DNA from: Isoetes taiwanensis
Lineage: Eukaryota > Streptophyta > Lycopodiopsida > Isoetales > Isoetaceae
Assembly (NCBI GenBank): GCA_021234155.1
Contig: JAJEKV010000051.1
Span: 7,540,761 to 7,604,760, forward strand
Length of the DNA: 64,000 nt
Direction: 5' to 3'
Position numbers and translations under genes: made by a program. Below the pieces are notes generated by a model. The model was not told the origin of the DNA and made no database searches. It saw nothing but the letters and a program-made list of their open reading frames with translations. Shown in pieces: positions 59,130-64,000 of the stretch. How positions within the stretch are numbered: position 1 is the stretch's first letter; each line of letters opens with the position of its first letter.

Positions 59130-59325
59130 TCACTACACTCAGATGCAGAGATATACAGTTTATCAGTGGGTTTATTACTGCTAGGTTTTTTCCCTTCGTG
59201 GTGGGGGTTTTTAATCCTAGACAGGGTCTGCTGTGTTCTTACTTTGTCTGTTTAGGTCTCATAGGCCTCTTGGTCTCCGTCAATGATAAAATTCAATTCA
59301 ATTCTATTCTATTGAGCATAAATAA
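59130..59325 (+). mobile_element. 5'-truncated LINE 3' end
   Basis: The sequence ends 'ggcctcttggtctccgtcaa' followed by tgataaaa and a ttcaattc/tattc tail. The same end (ttggtctct...gatgataaaa plus pentamer tail) occurs in the minus-strand LINE at 31575-33060, so this is a short, separately inserted tail of that family. Confidence 0.6.
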
Positions 59326-60039
59326 ATTTGGGCTATGTATATTGTGGCTATGGAAGAGTAAGTCCAAATAGAATTTTGGTCACGAGCACGTAACATTTGT
59401 TTCAGGATTACCAAGAATATTCACTTTCTGGCACGTAACCTCATGAAGGTCTCTAATTTTACCTGAGAAGATCCATGCATATCATCAGAGAAGATCGTGA
59501 CTACACAATGGTTGGTGGACATTCGCACAAACGTGGAAAGGATATGGTCTTACACAAATGTGTACTTCCACATGAAATAACTGAAATTGTTCGACATGGC
59601 AATAAGAAGCAGAAAGACACCCCTAAGTGAGCCGCTTAGTGTGACCCTTCCATGATGACACTCACGACGTGGACAACTCTTGGCTTTCACGGCCACTATC
59701 TTATGATCATAGAAACATTTATCAAGGTGAGTGTTTCGGCCTTTTTGTCAATCTTAGAGCTTCGTGAAAACATTATAGTCGCCATAACTGCAAGAGTGGT
59801 TACAAACTGCTCAAAGATTTTGCTATTTTGGATTCAAAGCCATTATACTATATATACTTCTAGTTTAGACTTGGAAGTTAGCAAGATTTTGGGCTTTTTT
59901 TTTTCATCCTTGATTGTAGCGCTTTGCTTAGATTGGTCTTGTACTCAACAATTCATTATTGAAGTGTTTTGTAGTCAGATTCCCTTGCATCTCGCTCTTT
60001 TTTCTCTTTCTTTTCTCTTGGAAACGTCTGCCAAGAAGA
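59326..60039. other. No gene seen
   Basis: The plus-strand ORF 59652-60137 overlaps the end of the gypsy fragment on the other strand and has no recognisable motif. Confidence 0.35.
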
Positions 60040-60560
60040 TAATGCCTCCAAATTCTCAAAGGTCGCACGACCACAAGCAATTCTTGGTCATGCATAGGGA
60101 ACGTTGCTCGGCATCGTTCATTTTCTTGGAGTTATAAGCAATAACCTGTTCTTCTTGCATCAACACACCTCTGGTGGATATCTTACTGGCATCTGTGGTG
60201 ACCCACTTATCCTTCTGGGGACCTGGCAAGGTAAGAACTATTGTGGAGGTCAATGCATCCTTAAGCTGTTGGAAGCACGATTGTACATTCTCTTGCCAAT
60301 GTTTAACCCAATCTATTACCCTCTCATGTTTGGTGAGGTCAATGAGAGGTGCAGATACTTTAGCAAATTTCCTGTAATATCCGGCTAAAGGAAACTTCAT
60401 ACTCCTGAAACATTCTTGGGTGTTGGCCACTCCTTAACTGCCTCAATCTTTGTCGGGTCCATGGATATGCCATCTGTTAAAACGATATGCCCTAGGTACC
60501 ACCTCTGTGTTGCGAATTTGCACTTGGAAAACTTAGAAAAAGCTTATGACAGCACAATTT
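60040..60560 (-). pseudogene. Ty3/gypsy RT/RNase H fragment related to the large element
   Basis: On the minus strand it covers the end of RT (SMDPTKIEAVKEWPTPKN, AGYYRKFAKVSAPLIDLTKH) and the start of RNase H (KWVTTDASKISTRGVLMQ, VIAYNSKKMNDAEQR). These lines correspond closely to 10960-11340 of the large chromodomain element. It is truncated on both sides and has a stop and small shifts. Confidence 0.88.
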
Positions 60561-62482
60561 TTGCAAAGTCAATCGAAGGTGGCGTTCATGCTCCTCCAAT
60601 GTTTGCTATAAATAAGTACTAGTAAACCTGTGCCTGGCGTTGCTGGGCTAATGTCCTGGCATGTGTTTTTACTTGGCCTTTAACGTTTATGTATATGCAA
60701 CTTCGACAACAATGCATCTTGATATTGACAAGAATGGACATTATTTGCTTTTGTAATTATTTTTGTTATTGAAATTGTGTAATGCCAGTATCATCAATGT
60801 ATTAACTTTGCGTTTATAGATTTCAGTAGAGAAAACACAGCTTTATAACGAATGTGGGGGGCAATTAAATCTACCTCTAAAGACGAAAATTTTGAAAGAG
60901 ATCCAAAACTGATGCTCAAAATGTCACCCTTAGAAGTACTGGGCACATGTGCATGCTTGAAAGATTAGATATAATTGTAAGGTATAGGCACGATAAGCTT
61001 AAGTCTATAAGCAGACATGCTACGAAGCAACGTCCAACTTTGTCACGCATAAGTTGGGATAAGCTTTAAGAAGGAGCTTAGGGATAATTAATATAGCAAA
61101 ATATTAAATTCACTATAGAGCACACTCCAGTCATATTGTATACAACTGCGAAATTGCATCATGCTTGTCATTAAATGAAGCCAATTGGTTAAAATCAAGT
61201 TGTAAAGGCGATACTTTGACACTTCTAAGAAACGTTTGTACAAACAAATATATACGTGTCTTGTCAATGGTTTGCTCTCTAGAATCATTTACATGTTTTA
61301 GAACATTACTTATTCGAGCTTTAAAGAGAAAGGCACATATGTTCACATTACAAAAGTAGTCATACACAGGCATGTGACAATTGTCCAAATGCTTTAAGGA
61401 TCACAATAATATGAGTACATCATCAATTTGCTACAATGGCTTTTTCTGATAGCAGAACTTCCACGTAAGAATATGTTGTTACAAAGACACGTTCACATAA
61501 ACACATTTGTGACAGAGATTGAGTTAGTGAATATGATAAATGCGCATTGATGACAAAGCAAATGCTTCGTTATATCCAGCTGATCTTCCTGTATTCATAG
61601 AAGAAGAAGAAGCTTTTATAATAGTCCACAAAAATCAAATACTGACCATAATAAGAAGGTAATGTAACTTTATCTATGTAGATCCAATACAAACGTTTCC
61701 ATGCTTTGAAATAGTGCATACTGCCTTTGTTTATCATGCTCCTGAAGTATACCCATGACTAGGTCACATCACTAACTAAAGCCAATTAAATTAGAAAATA
61801 ACTACCTAAGTTCAACCATGGAAATACAACTGCATATTCTAAAATATACTGCAGAATATGTATAAAACAATTACTCCATCTAGATGACCAATTATACTAA
61901 TACAAAGTATTTTGCACGTCCAAATTAAAGGCTCAGAGAAATGAATTAAATGCTTGAACTTTATGTATAACAGATTTGATGACATTATCAATTGACAACA
62001 AAATAAAAATGTACCATGTCAATTCGGATAAGTGGTAGAAACAAAAAAACTTGCTATTTGCATTGTGCTATGTTGTATACATGATAAAATCAGCAAAAAG
62101 GAAGGCATAAAAAACAATCCATTCGTTCGGGTAGCATCCAAAGAAAACAAATACCATTTTCGATTACATTGCAAATCTCTCTCAAAGTGAATGGACTGCT
62201 CTTTAACACCAGCAACCATCATGTAGCCCTAGTCTGCATCAGTAAATAGATATCACAAATTATTACTTTGAAAGATCTTGGCATGAAGCAAACTACTTGA
62301 AGCTCGAACACACTGGCATATATAGAACCATTCTGATGTTGGACTATGCTACCTTGTGTGACGTGATAAAACTTAACAAAAAAGCATAAAAACAACCCAT
62401 TCAGGTAGCATCCATGGGTGATATTCCAAGGTGGCTGTGCATGGGTATTCTGAATATAACTCCAGCAATTCATCTACAGTCT
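60561..62482. other. No gene seen
   Basis: AT-rich. The ORFs at 61088-61388 and 62019-62473 lack recognisable motifs; some could be intron sequence of the candidate minus-strand gene to the right. Confidence 0.35.
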
Positions 62483-63172
62483 GCACACATGACAATCAAC
62501 CTACTACATATACAATCCTATAAGGAAGCCAGATAAATATTTTGAGTATGAAATTCTAGAAAGTAGTACCTTAATGTAAAGCTCTTGAGTGCATTTGGTG
62601 CAATTAAGCTCAAATGGTGGTAATGATCCACGTTCTTTCCTGTGACGAAGAACATAGTTGCATTTAATGGTTTCTTTGTATTCCCCCATAATTTGCATTC
62701 CCTGGTCAAATTCTTACAGATCTGCCTAGTGAGCTGGATATCCTTCCACTGGTTTTATTCCAGCAACATAAGAGCTCAAGCTAAACTGAAATGGAATATG
62801 TTGAGATTTGGATTTATTGCTTTAGAGAAAGAAAAGCACGAATAAGTTGCACACAGCCTGCACACATGAATAAGATTATTAGACAATCAACCTACTACAT
62901 ATATAATCCTGTAAGGAAGCCAGATAAATATTTTGAGTATGAAATTCTAGAGAGTAGCACCTGGATGTAAAGCTTCTGAGTGCAATTGGTGCAATTAAGT
63001 TCAAATGGTGGCAATGATCCTACATTCTTTCCTATGAGGAAGAAAATAGCTGCATTTAATGGTTTCTGGTCAAATTCTTATAGATGTGCCCAGTGAGCTG
63101 GATATGCTTCCACTAATTTATTCCAGCAATATAAGAGCTCAAGCTAAACCTGAATGGAATATATTGAGATTT
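62483..63172 (-). repeat. Tandem duplication of about 340 bp containing an exon-like block
   Basis: 62483-62815 and about 62858-63172 are diverged copies sharing 'taaggaagccagataaatat' and 'caagctaaac'. On the minus strand both copies encode SLPPFELNCTxCTQxLYI, followed by a plausible 5' splice site in the lower copy. Conservation of this peptide amid diverged flanks suggests a duplicated exon. Confidence 0.6.
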
Positions 63173-63890
63173 TAATTATGCTTCCTTTGGAGAAAGAAAA
63201 GCACGAATGCCTACCTGTTGAAAACCTCTAATAATTGGTTTATGATGATATGACATAGTCTTCACTATCATTTTCTGATAGCAAATCTGTTGTATCTTCC
63301 GCACAGTTGAAAAACACATACTACATGACCTCTGCATCATACATCTGTTAGAAATCTCATAATCAGCTTCAGAGTGTATATCCTCCATATTTTGCCCTTC
63401 AATAATGGCTTCAGAAATCTTAGACTGCACAGAATCAACAAAAAAATGTTCCAAAATTGCACATTTAAAAATTCAACTTTTGCAACTACATGTTCAGCAC
63501 ATCCTGCCTTATCGTCTACAACAAGATATTTATGTGTCAGAATTAAAGCTGTAAGACTGAAATTTAACACTCAACATTTCATCCATGCATCTTTCTTCCA
63601 TGTATTCCATGTCTGCCAACGTTTGGCAATGGGAAAGGCGAGAAAGAAATGTGGAGTCATTGGATTCAGGATCTAGAGGAAGCAAACGATTGAAAAATTT
63701 CAAGCTCCTGCTGCAGAGAATCCTCTGGCCTCATTGATAAGAAAAAAAATAGAGTAAACAAAGAGCAAAAAGGGAAGACATGAACAATGAAACCTGTTTC
63801 ATAGACATGGTATTGGAGGTCTTTGAGGTTTAAAGACACCAGAAAACTCACAGTCACATCTTTCCCATCTGAATCCACTGAAAGGAAACA
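62500..63890 (-). other. Candidate partial multi-exon gene, unrecognised
   Basis: Several minus-strand segments look exon-like: DSDGKDVTVSFLVSLNLKDL (near 63878-63790) followed by aaacag|gtttca; MRPEDSLQQELEIFQSFASS; a DDKAGCAEHVVAKVEFLN segment; SKISEAIIEGQNMEDIHSE; and the duplicated SLPPFELNCT block. I cannot join them with confidence and do not recognise a family. It may be a gene running off the right edge or a pseudogene. Confidence 0.3.
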
Positions 63891-64000
63891 CGCTCCCTTT
63901 GCCGATACTTTACAGGAAGAAATATAAAATGAAGTTGGTTTAGAAGCCCTACATTTTCAAACTTTCATCAAATAGACTTGTAGACCGCAGAATTTATCAG

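Overview
The window is nuclear DNA from a land plant. It holds three intact intron-containing plant genes, spaced far apart in AT-rich sequence full of decayed transposons: Ty3/gypsy, Ty1/copia, LINE, MULE, TRIM and MITE copies. The low gene density and the mix of LINE, DUF7869-like and gypsy remnants would fit a non-angiosperm genome such as a conifer or fern, but I cannot fix the lineage from sequence alone.

Left part (1-15427). The start holds the leader of a sister retroelement, an unassigned stretch and an L1-like ORF1 remnant. From 2681 to 15427 lies a roughly 12.7 kb Ty3/gypsy element with a 5'-truncated left LTR, an initiator-Met primer site, gag, protease, RT/RNase H, an integrase with a C-terminal chromodomain, polypurine tracts and a complete 3' LTR. 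Between the left LTR and gag it carries two additional genes. The first (4619-5953) is an uninterrupted 444-codon ORF. It starts with the exact histone H3 tail peptide ARTKQTARK and ends with a complete 89-residue H3 histone fold that aligns without gaps; a charged segment of about 345 residues separates the two. The second (6678-8198) is an unrecognised protein with an acidic tract, now broken by frameshifts. Each extra gene sits behind two copies of a 66-67 bp hairpin and a TATA box, so they look like two parallel cassettes. gag-pol carries six in-frame stops and three frameshifts, whereas the H3-like ORF is clean. A chromodomain integrase and an H3 mimic in one element is the most remarkable content of the window.

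Middle part (15428-37484). It contains an intact six-exon O-fucosyltransferase-family gene (18340-20474) and a 406-bp-arm inverted repeat with a nearby direct copy. Ty1/copia (minus) and Ty3/gypsy (plus) pol remnants follow, then a 26-bp-TIR MITE, a degenerate DUF7869-like gene and a minus-strand LINE.

Right part (37485-64000). A MULE-type MITE with a 9-bp target duplication lies just upstream of an intact seven-exon CemA-like chloroplast envelope protein gene (38222-42669). After a long gene-poor stretch come a second LINE copy, a MULE transposase remnant, and an LRR receptor-kinase-like pseudogene split by a complete 471-bp TRIM with a 5-bp target duplication. A copia-type LTR and several foldback sequences precede an intact four-exon GDP-mannose pyrophosphorylase gene on the minus strand (56858-58317). 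The right edge has a LINE tail, a gypsy fragment related to the large left element, and a possible partial minus-strand gene with a duplicated exon-like block. The GDP-mannose enzyme supplies the precursor of GDP-fucose, the donor expected for the O-fucosyltransferase; nothing else suggests that the host genes are functionally linked.
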